DNA of 64,000 nt from Natronococcus occultus SP4. Its GTDB lineage: Archaea; Halobacteriota; Halobacteria; Halobacteriales; Natrialbaceae. Positions 15,094 through 24,480 of the stretch are shown piece by piece. The notes under the pieces are model-generated. The model saw only the letters and a program-made list of their open reading frames with translations. It did not search any database and was not told the origin of the DNA. The stretch spans positions 2,099,001 to 2,163,000 of the forward strand of contig NC_019974.1 of NCBI RefSeq assembly GCF_000328685.1, given 5' to 3'. The position numbers were made by a program, and so were the translations under genes. Numbering within the stretch: the stretch's first letter is position 1; each line of letters starts with the position of its first letter.

Positions 15094-17016
15094 GTGAGTA
15101 CCCACGACGATGAGACGCCGTTCGACGCCTACCGCGAGGACGTCGACCGTCCGCTCGCGCGACTCTTCCGTGAGTACGCGCCGGGCCGGCTCGGCTGGTT
15201 CGGAGCGGGGATGGTCGCCAACTTCGTCGCGCGGATGGCAACGCTCGTCCCGCCGCTGGTCCTCGGGGTCGCCATCGACGCGATCTTCCTCGACGCGGGG
15301 CCGTTCGAACTGCCGATCGTCCCCGACGCCTGGCTCCCCGCGGGCGAGACCGAGCAGTTCCAGTTCACGGTCGTCGCCATCGCCGTCTCGTTTCTCGTCG
15401 TCGCCGTCTTCACCTGGATCTACGGCGTCACCGCCAACCTGTTCGCCCACGACGTGATGCACGCCATCCGGGTCGAAAGCTTCGAGAAGCTACAACGGCT
15501 CGACACGGCCTTCTTCGACGAGAAACAGACCGGGGAGGTTATGGCCGTCCTGAACAACGACACGCAGAACCTAGAGCGGTTCCTCGACGACGCCCTGATG
15601 AACTCGGCGCGGCTGCTGGTGATGGTCGGCGGGATCGCCGCCGTCCTCGTCTACTTGAACTGGCAGCTGGCGGTCGTCACGCTGTTTGCGGTGCCGGCGA
15701 TGGTCGCCTTTACGATCTGGTTCATGCGGGCTGCCGAACCGCGCTACGTCCGCCAGCGCTCGGCCGTCGGCCGACTGAACACCCGCCTCGAGAACGCCAT
15801 CTCCGGGATGGGGCTGACGAAGGCCACCTCGAGCGAGACCCACGAGGTCGACCGCGTCCGGGCGTCCTCGCGGCACTTCTTCGATCGCACGATGGACGTG
15901 TTGAAGCTGAGTTACGTCTATCGGCCCGGAATGGAGCTGCTCGCCGGAGTCGCGTTCGCTGCGACCTTTCTCGTCGGCGGGCTCTGGCTCACTACGGGGA
16001 CTGCGCCAGGACCGCTGACTGGAACCCTCTCGGTCGGGGACTTCGTCGTCTTCCTAATGTTGACCCAGCGGATCGTCGACCCGCTGGCCGAGGTGTCGAA
16101 CATCGTCGACCAGTACGAGAACGCCAAAGCCTCGAGCGAGCGCGTCTTCGGGCTGATGGACATCCCGGTTTCCGTCGACGACCCCGACGACCCCGTCGAT
16201 ATCGAGCCCGTCGCGGGCCGGGTCACCTACGAGGACGTCTCCTTTAGCTACGACGAGACCGCACACGCCGACGGGGACACCCAAACGACGTTCGAGGAAC
16301 CCGTCCTCGAGGACGTCTCCTTCGAGGCCGACCCGGGCGAGACGGTGGCGTTCGTCGGTCCGACCGGTGCCGGGAAGTCGACGCTGCTGAAGCTGTTGTT
16401 GCGCCTCTATGACGTCCAGTCGGGGGCGGTCCGGATCGACGGCCACGACGTCCGGGACGTCGCCCTCGCCGACCTGCGCTCGGCCGTTGGCTACGTCAGC
16501 CAGGACACGTTCCTCTTCGACGGGACGATCGCCGAGAATATCCGATACGGTCGCTTCGAGGCGTCCGACGAGGCAGTTCGGGACGCCGCGCGGGCGGCCC
16601 AGGCCCACGAGTTCATCACCGAGCTTCCCGAGGGGTACGACACCCGTGTCGGCGAGCGGGGTATCAAGCTCTCCGGCGGGCAGCGCCAGCGGATCGCGCT
16701 CGCCCGGGCGGTCCTGGCCGACCCCGAGATCATGATCCTGGACGAGGCGACCAGCGCGGTCGACACCAAGACCGAACTGCGGATCCAGCGCTCGATCGAC
16801 CGGGTGACCGAGGATCGAACGACGCTCGCGATCGCCCACCGGCTGTCGACGATCAAGGACGCCGATCGGATCCTCGTCCTCGAGGACGGCCGGGTCGTCG
16901 AGCGAGGGTGCCACGAGGAGCTGCTCGCGGAAGACGGAACGTACGCCCGACTGTGGGCGGCACAGGCGGGCGACCGCGAGCGGGCGAGCGAGGCGTTGCT
17001 CGGAAACGACGACTGA
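15094..17016 (+). CDS. ABC transporter, fused permease and ATPase (exporter type)
   Basis: A 640-residue half-transporter in the MsbA/multidrug exporter class. Six membrane helices (about residues 40-320) are followed by the nucleotide-binding domain, with Walker A GPTGAGKST, Q-loop SQDTFLF, signature LSGGQRQR, Walker B IMILDEATS and H-loop AHRLS. It should act as a homodimer at the cytoplasmic membrane, exporting lipid or drug-like substrates; the true substrate is unknown. The start is a GTG at 15094; the polar N-terminus STHDDETPFDAYREDVDRPL is typical of haloarchaeal members. No partner half-transporter is adjacent. Confidence 0.92.
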   Translation: MSTHDDETPFDAYREDVDRPLARLFREYAPGRLGWFGAGMVANFVARMATLVPPLVLGVAIDAIFLDAGPFELPIVPDAWLPAGETEQFQFTVVAIAVSFLVVAVFTWIYGVTANLFAHDVMHAIRVESFEKLQRLDTAFFDEKQTGEVMAVLNNDTQNLERFLDDALMNSARLLVMVGGIAAVLVYLNWQLAVVTLFAVPAMVAFTIWFMRAAEPRYVRQRSAVGRLNTRLENAISGMGLTKATSSETHEVDRVRASSRHFFDRTMDVLKLSYVYRPGMELLAGVAFAATFLVGGLWLTTGTAPGPLTGTLSVGDFVVFLMLTQRIVDPLAEVSNIVDQYENAKASSERVFGLMDIPVSVDDPDDPVDIEPVAGRVTYEDVSFSYDETAHADGDTQTTFEEPVLEDVSFEADPGETVAFVGPTGAGKSTLLKLLLRLYDVQSGAVRIDGHDVRDVALADLRSAVGYVSQDTFLFDGTIAENIRYGRFEASDEAVRDAARAAQAHEFITELPEGYDTRVGERGIKLSGGQRQRIALARAVLADPEIMILDEATSAVDTKTELRIQRSIDRVTEDRTTLAIAHRLSTIKDADRILVLEDGRVVERGCHEELLAEDGTYARLWAAQAGDRERASEALLGNDD

Positions 17017-17055
17017 CAGCTCCGGCGAGACGGGCAACGAGGACGGCGGGCCGTC

Positions 17056-17517
17056 TCAGGCGTCGTCGACGTCGAGTTCGAACTGCTCGTTCTCCGAGAC
17101 GGAGTTCAGGACGACGCTCGTGTTCGAGGCCTTGATGTCGGGATCGGTCAGCAGCTGTTTGATCTGGTCGTTCATCCCATCGGTATCTTTGAACTTCCCG
17201 ATCGCGATCACGTCGTAGTCGCCGGTGACCTCGTAGACGCTCGTCATCTGGCTGTGATCTCGAAGCGTCTCCGTAATGTCGGGGAGGGCGTGTCCCTCGA
17301 CCTGGAGCTGAATCACGGCGGTCACGTCGTAGCCGATCGCGTCGTAGTTCACCCGCGGGGTGTACCCCTCGATCACGCCCTCGGCCTCGAGATCGGAGAG
17401 GTGGTTCGAGACCGTCGTCACCGAGACGTCGAGCTCCTCGGCGAGGCTCCGCAGGCTGGCCCGCCCGTTGCCCAGCAGGGCGTTTACTAGCTTTGCGTCG
17501 AGATTTTCGTACGTCAT
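17056..17517 (-). CDS. Lrp/AsnC-family transcriptional regulator
   Basis: A 153-residue regulator with an N-terminal winged helix-turn-helix (about 5-55; [20 protein letters not shown]) and a C-terminal RAM/ACT-like effector domain (about 65-145; [16 protein letters not shown]). It closely resembles the haloarchaeal LrpA1 type, which controls amino-acid metabolism genes. Family members form octamers and bind amino acids. The start is the ATG giving [10 protein letters not shown], preferred over one five codons upstream because the family N-terminus begins there. It converges with the ABC exporter and its own upstream region is AT-richer (17518-17660). Confidence 0.93.
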   Translation of the reverse strand: MTYENLDAKLVNALLGNGRASLRSLAEELDVSVTTVSNHLSDLEAEGVIEGYTPRVNYDAIGYDVTAVIQLQVEGHALPDITETLRDHSQMTSVYEVTGDYDVIAIGKFKDTDGMNDQIKQLLTDPDIKASNTSVVLNSVSENEQFELDVDDA

Positions 17518-17671
17518 CACGTCGTTCCACACACGCTGCCCTTTAGAAGTTTACGAACATCCAATTGCGTGTTCGAGAGCGGAGGTTTGATCGGGAGAGT
17601 AGAAGTTAGTGACGAGAATACTCGAGACAGCGACGGGAAAGCTAACAAGCGAACATATTCGAGACTCGTTG

Positions 17672-18586
17672 CTAACTCGCGCTCCGTCGCAACGTCCTCG
17701 TCGGCGAGTTCGCCGCGGTAAGCGCGGGGAGTCCAACGACGACGCCCCCGCCGACGAACCCGACGAGAAGCCACACGGGGAGCGCGTCGACGACGAGCAG
17801 GGCCAGCGCCACGACCCCGAGCAGTCCCAGTCCGAGGACGGCCGGCACCGCGCCACGAAGCGTGCGGTCCCAGGGATCACGGGGTGGCGTCGCATACTGC
17901 CAGACGAGCAGACCGCCGACCGAGCCGCCCAACAGCGCCGCGGTCTCGGGTCTGCCGTCGGTCGCCAGTGCCAGTGCCGACAGAACGACGCTGACCCCGA
18001 GGACGGCCGTCGTGGCGCCGCGGGTGGATCGCATCCGGCTGCGGACTCGGTCGCGAAGGGCCACCATTCCGGCCACGTAGCCGAGGCCGACTAGGGCGCC
18101 GACGACGACGTCGATCGGGAAGTGGACGCCGACGGCGATCCGGGAGAGCGAGACGAGCCCAACCATCGCCGCGCCGGTCGCGATCCGCCCCGAACGCGTG
18201 CCGACGTCGAGTTCGAGCGCGAGCATCGTCCAGATCACCACCGCGGCCATCGCGTGCCCGCTCGGAAAGCTCGAGGTACTGATCTCGACGGCCGGAGCGT
18301 AGACGACCGCGACGAGCAGGGGTAGTGACTCGACCGCGATCGCCGGATCGACGCCGGGACGCGGCGTCTCGAAGAACCCCTTGAGCCCGATCATGAGGGC
18401 GTAACACCCCATTACGATCCCCAGCCAGGAGGCGAACCGGTGGCGGTCGAGATACCAGAACGCGAGGACGACCGTCGGCGCGACGAACCAGACGCTGCCG
18501 AGGTGTGAGAGCAGTCCGACGAACACCGCCAGCCACTCCGGAACGGCGTCTCTGACGACCTCGACCCGTGCCGACTCGAACCACAT
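17672..18586 (-). CDS. PAP2-superfamily membrane phosphatase
   Basis: A 304-residue multi-pass membrane protein with the three PAP2 motifs: KGFFETPRP, SSFPSGHAM, and SRIAVGVHFPIDV with the catalytic His. It would dephosphorylate lipid phosphates or isoprenyl diphosphates at the membrane surface. The C-terminal third (about 200-304) is a further set of hydrophobic helices with low-complexity Val/Leu/Gly sequence. The start MWFESARV is preferred to one nine codons upstream. The next gene upstream (BrkB-like) is on the same strand, 48 bp away, so co-transcription is possible. Confidence 0.88.
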   Translation of the reverse strand: MWFESARVEVVRDAVPEWLAVFVGLLSHLGSVWFVAPTVVLAFWYLDRHRFASWLGIVMGCYALMIGLKGFFETPRPGVDPAIAVESLPLLVAVVYAPAVEISTSSFPSGHAMAAVVIWTMLALELDVGTRSGRIATGAAMVGLVSLSRIAVGVHFPIDVVVGALVGLGYVAGMVALRDRVRSRMRSTRGATTAVLGVSVVLSALALATDGRPETAALLGGSVGGLLVWQYATPPRDPWDRTLRGAVPAVLGLGLLGVVALALLVVDALPVWLLVGFVGGGVVVGLPALTAANSPTRTLRRSAS

Positions 18587-18634
18587 CGGTCGTCGGTACG
18601 GCCGGAGCACCAATAAGTCAACGGGCTGTCCGCT

Positions 18635-19948
18635 CTAGGACCGCCACTCGCCGATCCGGTTCCGGAGGCGACCGGGAACGCCGAGGACGGTGAGTCCGGC
18701 GCCGAGCAACACCATCAGAACGTACAGTCCGAGCGTCGAGGTCCAGACGACCAGCATCGCCAGGATCGCCCACCCGCCTTCGAGGAAGTAAAACGCCGCG
18801 ATCGACATCGCGGTCCCGTACAGCAAGACGAGATACGGGCCCCAGCCGTGGGCGTGGCCGCGTCGCACGCGGCGGCGAACGTATCGCTTGAGCTCCGACT
18901 GGAGCGACTCCTTCTCGACCGTTCGGCGCTCGACCGACGACTCGAACTCGTCGACGCGGTCGCGAAGCCGCTCGATCTCTTCGCGAAGCGCGTCGGCGTC
19001 GTCTGCTCGGTCCCGAGTCCGGGCACTCGGACTCGAGTCCGTCCTCGTGCGATCCGCATCGCCCGGCGTCGGGCGATCTCGCGCGGTCCCCTCGTCGGCA
19101 CCCGTGGCGTCATCAGTCATCGCTTCTGTCGAAAGCTGTCGAGCGCGGGGACTTTGTAGCTGCCGGTCCGTTTCCCGGTCGGCCAGGACCGCGTTCACCG
19201 ACGCGCCGAAGACGAGGATGATCGCGCCGGCGTACAGCCAGACCAAAACGAGAAAGACCGCCCCGAGCGCGCCGTAGATAGCGTACTGTCCGGCGACGGC
19301 GGCGTACAGAGAGAACGCGCGACTGAGCACGAACCAGCCCACCGCGGCGAGGACGGTTCCGGGAAGCGCCTCCCGAAGGTCGACGTTCGCGTCGGGAAAG
19401 ATCAGGTACAGCGGCAGGAACGCGGCGACCAACCCCAGCAGGACGAACAGCGGGCCGATCACGAACTGGCCGGTAAACGGGACGAATCGGACCGCCACCT
19501 CGATTCCGGTGACGATCGAGAGTCCGATCACGATCGCGACGGCGGCGATCGTCGCGTCCCAGAAGGTATCGATCAGCGACTTCGAGGCGACGGTGCCGTA
19601 CACCGACGAGAACGCGCGATCGAGCCCGCGGAAGACCCGACTCGACCCCCAGAGCAAGCCCAGGGCGCCGGCGACGGTCGCCCCCTGCTGGCCCGCCTCG
19701 TCGACGATCATCTCCATGAGCAGCGTCTGTGCCGAGGGCGTGAGGACGTCCTCGGTCGTCGCCGTCACCTCCGCGGCGAGTGGCTCCCCGCCGATCGAGG
19801 CCGCAAGCGCCAGCGAGAGCAACGCCAGCGGTGCCAGCGAGAGAAAGGCGTAAAACGCGACCCCGGCCGCGAGAAGCGTCAGCTGCTCACGCCGTGCCAG
19901 TCGAACGAGCTGTGTCGCGAGCTCGCGAGCGTGGCTGTAGTCGAGCAC
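18635..19948 (-). CDS. YihY/BrkB-family membrane protein with coiled-coil C-terminal extension
   Basis: A 437-residue protein. The first 270 residues are the YihY/BrkB domain of about six helices, with the family opening LTLLAAGVAFYAFLSLAPL and the later LYAAVAGQYAIYGALGAV. A hydrophilic acidic linker rich in Asp, Thr and Arg follows (about 270-325), then a predicted coiled coil (LREEIERLRDRVDEF to about 360) and two more membrane helices (about 375-425). BrkB itself was once called ribonuclease BN, but that activity belongs to another protein. Function is unknown. The C-terminal extension is the unusual part. Confidence 0.85.
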   Translation of the reverse strand: MLDYSHARELATQLVRLARREQLTLLAAGVAFYAFLSLAPLALLSLALAASIGGEPLAAEVTATTEDVLTPSAQTLLMEMIVDEAGQQGATVAGALGLLWGSSRVFRGLDRAFSSVYGTVASKSLIDTFWDATIAAVAIVIGLSIVTGIEVAVRFVPFTGQFVIGPLFVLLGLVAAFLPLYLIFPDANVDLREALPGTVLAAVGWFVLSRAFSLYAAVAGQYAIYGALGAVFLVLVWLYAGAIILVFGASVNAVLADRETDRQLQSPRARQLSTEAMTDDATGADEGTARDRPTPGDADRTRTDSSPSARTRDRADDADALREEIERLRDRVDEFESSVERRTVEKESLQSELKRYVRRRVRRGHAHGWGPYLVLLYGTAMSIAAFYFLEGGWAILAMLVVWTSTLGLYVLMVLLGAGLTVLGVPGRLRNRIGEWRS

Positions 19949-20041
19949 GGTTCGATGTTCGCGCCCCGGACAAATATGGGATCGTGTGGCACCGGCCTGC
20001 AGGTGGGCGCGGCGACGGCCGCGACGCGTTCGACTCGTCGG

Positions 20042-21157
20042 CTACGTCAGCGAATCCGCGGTCGCCTCGCGGATCTCACCGACCGAGGCCGTCGTCTTGA
20101 ACGTCGTCCCGCCGTAGTGGGCCCGCGAGGCCTCGTGGCCGGCTCCGCGGAGGTCCGCCAGGAACTCGTCCATCGCGTTGGCGGGTAGCCCCCACTCGCG
20201 ACAGAGCTTGTGCTGGTCGTAGTGGGTCGGCGCGTCGAGTTCCGCCTCGAGTGTGGTACAGAGCTCCCGGGCCGTCTCGGCGGTGCCGAACCCGTCGGGA
20301 ACCCGCTCGCGGACGTCGGCGACGAACTCGCGGTCCCGAACTGGGCCGAGCCAGACCGGGCCGGCCACGAGGACGCGATCCCCGCCGCAGTGGGGACACG
20401 TCTCGAGCGGGTCGGCGATCAGACCCGGGCTCGCCTCCCGGTAGAGACAGTCCTCGCAATGAGAGAGATACCCCAGCTCCTCGAGGGCAGCGTCGGCCGC
20501 GGTCGGCTTGTGCTCGAGCTCGAGGTAGGTCCGGACGTAGTGGCTCGTCGCGTGGGTCAGGATCGGTTCCACGCCGACGTCGAACCGGGCTCCGCTTCGG
20601 GCCAGCGCCGACAGCAGGATCCGGACGCCCATCTCGGCGTGGTAGTCGGTGTTTCGCGGCACCGCAGAGTAGGAACGAACGCCGCTGTTGAAGTGGGCGC
20701 CACACAGCGGCGCCGTGTCCGTCGCGGTCACACAGACCAGATCCCGACAGTTCGCGAACGCGGCGTCGGTAAAGGGCATCGGCGTCCCGTAGGGGTCGAG
20801 ATCGATCACGTCGAAGACCTCGTCGTGCATGAGGGCGTTGACGTCGCGGCGGACGACCCTGCCCTCCCGGTCGTTTCGCTCGAGGTTGCTGCGGGCGAGC
20901 GAGACGGCGTCCTCGTCGACGTCACAGCAGGTAACGTCCCAGCCGTCCGCTGCCGCCCGGACGCCGCGCACGCCGCTTGCGGTCATCGCGTCGAGGTACG
21001 ACTCCGCCCGCGACTCGCGCTCGCGGTAGGCCCGCAACGTTGCGATCGTCAGATCCCGGTTCAGCTCCTGGCGGGGGTTGTAGAACACCGACTCCTCGAT
21101 CCCCTCGGTCTGTTCGCCGGGGATCTCGAGTTCGATCCCGCCCTCGGTGACGCGCAT
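20042..21157 (-). CDS. trm1: tRNA (guanine26-N2)-dimethyltransferase Trm1
   Basis: A 371-residue SAM-dependent enzyme that dimethylates G26 of tRNAs. The N-terminus (EGGIELEIP, then [15 protein letters not shown]) is characteristic of Trm1. The Rossmann domain contains [15 protein letters not shown] and the catalytic motif [12 protein letters not shown] zinc ribbon (CEDC ... CPHCGG, about residues 237-260) is in the C-terminal domain, as in archaeal Trm1. It is convergent with nothing close and divergent from the lipoprotein gene across a 129-bp promoter region. Confidence 0.95.
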   Translation of the reverse strand: MRVTEGGIELEIPGEQTEGIEESVFYNPRQELNRDLTIATLRAYRERESRAESYLDAMTASGVRGVRAAADGWDVTCCDVDEDAVSLARSNLERNDREGRVVRRDVNALMHDEVFDVIDLDPYGTPMPFTDAAFANCRDLVCVTATDTAPLCGAHFNSGVRSYSAVPRNTDYHAEMGVRILLSALARSGARFDVGVEPILTHATSHYVRTYLELEHKPTAADAALEELGYLSHCEDCLYREASPGLIADPLETCPHCGGDRVLVAGPVWLGPVRDREFVADVRERVPDGFGTAETARELCTTLEAELDAPTHYDQHKLCREWGLPANAMDEFLADLRGAGHEASRAHYGGTTFKTTASVGEIREATADSLT

Positions 21158-21286
21158 ACGTCCTCTCGTCGATCGGCCTCGAAAAGCGGCGTGGTCTCGT
21201 TCCGACTCGATCCGTGACTCCCGTTACCGTCCACCAAAACATAGGGAAAATGAACCCTTATAGGTTCGTGAGAGTTCCGGGTTTGT

Positions 21287-21748
21287 ATGGAACGAACTCC
21301 GCTTACCCGACGACGGTTCGGGGCGGCCACCGTCGCTCTGGCGACGATCGGAACTGCAGGCTGTATCGACGGTGACGACGGCGACAGAGACGACGGAGAC
21401 GACGAGACGTTCGATCTCGAGGATCCCGGGACGCTGACGATCCTGCTCGAGACCGAGGACGGAGAGCCCGTCTCGACCGATGTCGAGGTAACCCTCCGAA
21501 AGGAGGAGGAGGAGTTCACGGGCAACTACGACGACGTCGAGGACGGCCGTATCGTCGCCGACACGCTGCTCTACGAGGGTGAGTACGCGGTCGTCGCCGA
21601 GAGCACCGACGGCGAGTTCGACGAGGTGGAAGAGACGGTCACCGTCGAGGAAGACGAGGACGCGGAGGTCACGCTGGTACTGGAGGGGGCGACGCCGGAC
21701 ACCGAGGTCGACGACGAGGAGCTGGCGGCGGACGACGAAGCGGCGTAG
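21287..21748 (+). CDS. Tat-exported lipoprotein with a Cna-B/transthyretin-like domain
   Basis: A 153-residue acidic protein with the Tat signal TRRRFGAATVALA and a lipobox ending GTAGC (Cys25), so it should be lipid-anchored on the outer face of the membrane. After a very acidic linker, residues 45-135 have the pattern of a carboxypeptidase-regulatory-like beta-sandwich: GTLTILLETEDGEPVSTDVE, YEGEYAVVAES and AEVTLVLEG. Such domains are adhesive or structural; no enzyme motif is present. The sequence CCCTTATAGG at 21255 may be its TATA box. Confidence 0.8.
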   Translation: MERTPLTRRRFGAATVALATIGTAGCIDGDDGDRDDGDDETFDLEDPGTLTILLETEDGEPVSTDVEVTLRKEEEEFTGNYDDVEDGRIVADTLLYEGEYAVVAESTDGEFDEVEETVTVEEDEDAEVTLVLEGATPDTEVDDEELAADDEAA

Positions 21749-21857
21749 CTGACTCGGGATCGAGAGCCCGCCGCTGGCCGGTCGACGGCCTTCGTCCATC
21801 GGATCACCGCGTCTCGATCGTCGCGCGGTGGAATCCGTCTGCGTCGGAAAACGGGGG

Positions 21858-22691
21858 TTAGCGGTTGGCTGCGACCTGTTCGTCGGTCACCGACTCCTCG
21901 TCGGGCTCGTCGTCGTAGTCGACCGCGGTGTGTCCCTTCACGAACTCCTGGGTGCGCTCGTGCTGGGGGTTCTCGAAGAACGACCGCGTGTCGTTGGCCT
22001 CGACGAGCTCGCCCAGATAGAGGAAGATAACGTCGTCGGCGAGCCGTTTCGCCTGGTCCATGCTGTGGGTGACCATGACGATCGTGTACTCCTCTTTGAG
22101 GTCCTCGAGGGTCTCCTCGACCTGCTCGGCCGAGATCGGGTCCAGCGCGGAGGTGACCTCGTCACAGAGCAGGACCTCGGGCTCGACGGCCAGCGAGCGG
22201 GCGAGACAGAGCCGCTGGATCTGCCCGGTCGAAAGCTCGGCACCCGGATCGTCGAGTCGATCCTTCACCTCGTCCCAGAGGTTGACCTTCCGCAGGTAGC
22301 TCTCGACGAGCTCGTCCAGCTCCGCCGACGAGTAGTCGCCGTGGATCTTCGCCCCGTAGGCAACGTTGTTGTAGATCGACAGCGGCAGCGCCGTCGGTGT
22401 CTGCGGGACGTAGCCGACTCGACGACGGATCTCCGGCAGCGGCTCGTCGGTGTCGTAGATCCCCTCATCACCCAGATACACCTCGCCGGTGATCTCGGCG
22501 TTGGGCTGGATCTCGTGGAGGCGGTTCAGCGCCTTCAGCATCGTCGACTTCCCGCAGCCCGACGGACCGATGATCGCCGTCAGCTTGTTCTCTGCGAACT
22601 CTGCGCTGACGCCGTCGAGGGCGGTCACTTCCCTGTTTCCGGTGTACGTTACTTCGAGGTCGTCGGTGCGGAGTGCGATGTCGTCTGTCAT
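21858..22691 (-). CDS. pstB: Phosphate ABC transporter ATP-binding protein PstB
   Basis: A 277-residue ATPase with Walker A GPSGCGKST, signature LSTGQIQRLCLAR, Walker B VLLCDEVTSALDP and H-loop VTHSM. LNRLHEIQPNAEITGEVY and the VGYVPQTPTALPLSIYNNVAYG region are typical of PstB. It powers phosphate import with PstC and PstA. Its ATG overlaps the pstA stop by 4 nt (ATGA), so translation is coupled. It is the last gene of the operon; no phoU follows, the next gene being on the opposite strand. The frame is open upstream through pstA, but this is only an overlapping frame. Confidence 0.95.
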   Translation of the reverse strand: MTDDIALRTDDLEVTYTGNREVTALDGVSAEFAENKLTAIIGPSGCGKSTMLKALNRLHEIQPNAEITGEVYLGDEGIYDTDEPLPEIRRRVGYVPQTPTALPLSIYNNVAYGAKIHGDYSSAELDELVESYLRKVNLWDEVKDRLDDPGAELSTGQIQRLCLARSLAVEPEVLLCDEVTSALDPISAEQVEETLEDLKEEYTIVMVTHSMDQAKRLADDVIFLYLGELVEANDTRSFFENPQHERTQEFVKGHTAVDYDDEPDEESVTDEQVAANR

Positions 22692-23548
22692 GAGTGTCTC
22701 CCTCCTGGTGCGAAGCGGGCGAACCGTCCCGCGAGGAGTTTCGAGGTCAGTATCAGCGCGAGGACGGCGACGATCAGGACGAACGACGCCGCGTAGGCGT
22801 GCGAGCGGACTTCGGCGTTGAACGACGCTGCCTGCTCGAAGATGAGGATCGGCAGTGTCGTCGCGGGATCGAACGGTCCGCCGGGCATCTGCGTGCTGCG
22901 GCCGGCCGTAAAGAGAACAGTGGCGGCGTCGCCGATCCCGCGGGCGAAGCCCATGATGATCCCGGCGATGACGCCCGGTAGCGCCGCCCGGACGGTCATC
23001 CGGGCGGTCTCGAACCGCGTCGCGCCGAGGCCGTAGGAAGCTTCCTTGACCGTGTCGGGAGCCGAGCGAAGCGCCTCGTCGGCGTACCGGGTCATGATCG
23101 GGTACTGGAAGATCGCGATCGCGATCGTCCCGAAGATCAGGCTCGTCTGGGCGCCGACGGCGATGATGATCGTCAGCACGAACACCCCGTAGACGATCGG
23201 GGGCGTCCCCCAGAGCACGTTCAGGAACATGTTGATCACGTCCGACGTGCGTTCGCTCGAGTAGTCGCTCTGGAGGAAGATCGCCGTCGAGATCGCCAGG
23301 ATCGAGGCGACCACGGTGGCGGGGACGACGATGAAGATACTGCCAAGCACGGCGTGGAGGAACCCGCCGCCCCCGTCGAGCATGTACCGCGAGCCCGGCG
23401 GCGTCACCATGACGGCCGGGTCGGTGATGAAGACCTGTCCGCCCCGGTAGAGGGTGACGCCGACGACCATCGCCAGCACCGCAAGGATGAGCGCGGCGCT
23501 GGCGCGGGCCAGCAGGCCGAAGAGCCGCTGTTCGGTGTAGCGGTCCAT
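22688..23548 (-). CDS. pstA: Phosphate ABC transporter permease PstA
   Basis: A 286-residue membrane protein with six predicted helices and the binding-protein-dependent permease loop EALRSAPDTVKEASYGLGAT (EAA motif) that contacts PstB. The N-terminal MDRYTEQRLFGLLARASA precedes helix 1. It pairs with PstC to form the channel. Its start codon overlaps the pstC stop by 1 nt (TGATG) and its stop overlaps pstB by 4 nt. Confidence 0.94.
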   Translation of the reverse strand: MDRYTEQRLFGLLARASAALILAVLAMVVGVTLYRGGQVFITDPAVMVTPPGSRYMLDGGGGFLHAVLGSIFIVVPATVVASILAISTAIFLQSDYSSERTSDVINMFLNVLWGTPPIVYGVFVLTIIIAVGAQTSLIFGTIAIAIFQYPIMTRYADEALRSAPDTVKEASYGLGATRFETARMTVRAALPGVIAGIIMGFARGIGDAATVLFTAGRSTQMPGGPFDPATTLPILIFEQAASFNAEVRSHAYAASFVLIVAVLALILTSKLLAGRFARFAPGGRHS

Positions 23549-24480
23549 CAGTACTGCCACCTCCGTTGCAGGCGGCGACGGATGAGCATCGCCCCGAAGT
23601 TGAAAATCCAAACAACGACGAGCAACGTCAGCCCAACGAGAATCAGCGCCGACTGGGTCAGCGGGATCGACATCAGTTCGCCGAAGTCGTTGACGATCAG
23701 CGTCGGCAGCGTCTCCCCCGCGTCGAACGGTCCTTCGGGGATCGCCGTCTGGCCGCCGATCAACATTGCTGGAACGATCGTCGCACCGAAGACCCGACCG
23801 AAGCCGAGCAGGATCGCAGAGAAGATTCCCGGCCCCGCGGCCCGCAGTAGAACCGTGCGTATCGTCTCCCACTTCGTCGCGCCGACGCCCAGCGAGGACT
23901 CGCGGAGTTCGTCGGGCAGCGCCTCGAGGGACTCGACGGACAGCGAGATCATGAAGGGAGTGACGATGATCGCCATCACCAGACTCACCGTCACGATGCC
24001 GAGCCCGATGCTGTGGGCGCCAAGCGCCGGCGCGAGGTAGTCGCCGACGAAGGGAACGACGACGATCAGGCCGACGAGCCCGAAGATCACGCTCGGGATC
24101 GCCGCGAGGACGTCGATGAACGACGAGACCAGCACCTTCGTCCGTCCCTCGGCGTACTCGGCGATGTAGATCGCCGCGAGGATCGCCAGCGGCGTCCCCA
24201 TCGCCATCGAGAGGACGGTGACGTAGATCGTACCGACGATTGCCGGCAGGAACCCGAACTCGTTCTGGGCGGGGTCCCAGTTCGCCGAGGTCATCATCTG
24301 GAACAGCGAGTACTCGGAGACGATCGGGATCGACTGCTGGACGAGCGTCAGGACGATCAGCCCGAACAGCGCGATCGCGAACAGTCCCGCGCCGCCGATC
24401 CAGTAGGAGCTCAGTCGCTCGAGCAGGAGCCGTCGGTCGAGCCGACTCGAGTCATCCGGGCTGGTTTCGGTCGCCCCCAT
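23548..24480 (-). CDS. pstC: Phosphate ABC transporter permease PstC
   Basis: A 310-residue membrane protein with about six helices, a polar N-terminus (TSPDDSSRLDRRLLLERLSS), and the permease motif EALPDELRESSLGVGATKWET. The segment SIPSVIFGL-like AAIPSVIFGLVGL is typical of PstC. It starts immediately after the pstS stop and overlaps pstA by 1 nt, so the four genes are one transcription unit. Confidence 0.94.
   Translation of the reverse strand: MGATETSPDDSSRLDRRLLLERLSSYWIGGAGLFAIALFGLIVLTLVQQSIPIVSEYSLFQMMTSANWDPAQNEFGFLPAIVGTIYVTVLSMAMGTPLAILAAIYIAEYAEGRTKVLVSSFIDVLAAIPSVIFGLVGLIVVVPFVGDYLAPALGAHSIGLGIVTVSLVMAIIVTPFMISLSVESLEALPDELRESSLGVGATKWETIRTVLLRAAGPGIFSAILLGFGRVFGATIVPAMLIGGQTAIPEGPFDAGETLPTLIVNDFGELMSIPLTQSALILVGLTLLVVVWIFNFGAMLIRRRLQRRWQY

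Noticed and set aside
22692-23615. Upstream in-frame extension of pstB
   Set aside because: It overlaps almost all of pstA and is arginine/proline-rich. The ATGA overlap and family N-terminus place the pstB start at 22691.
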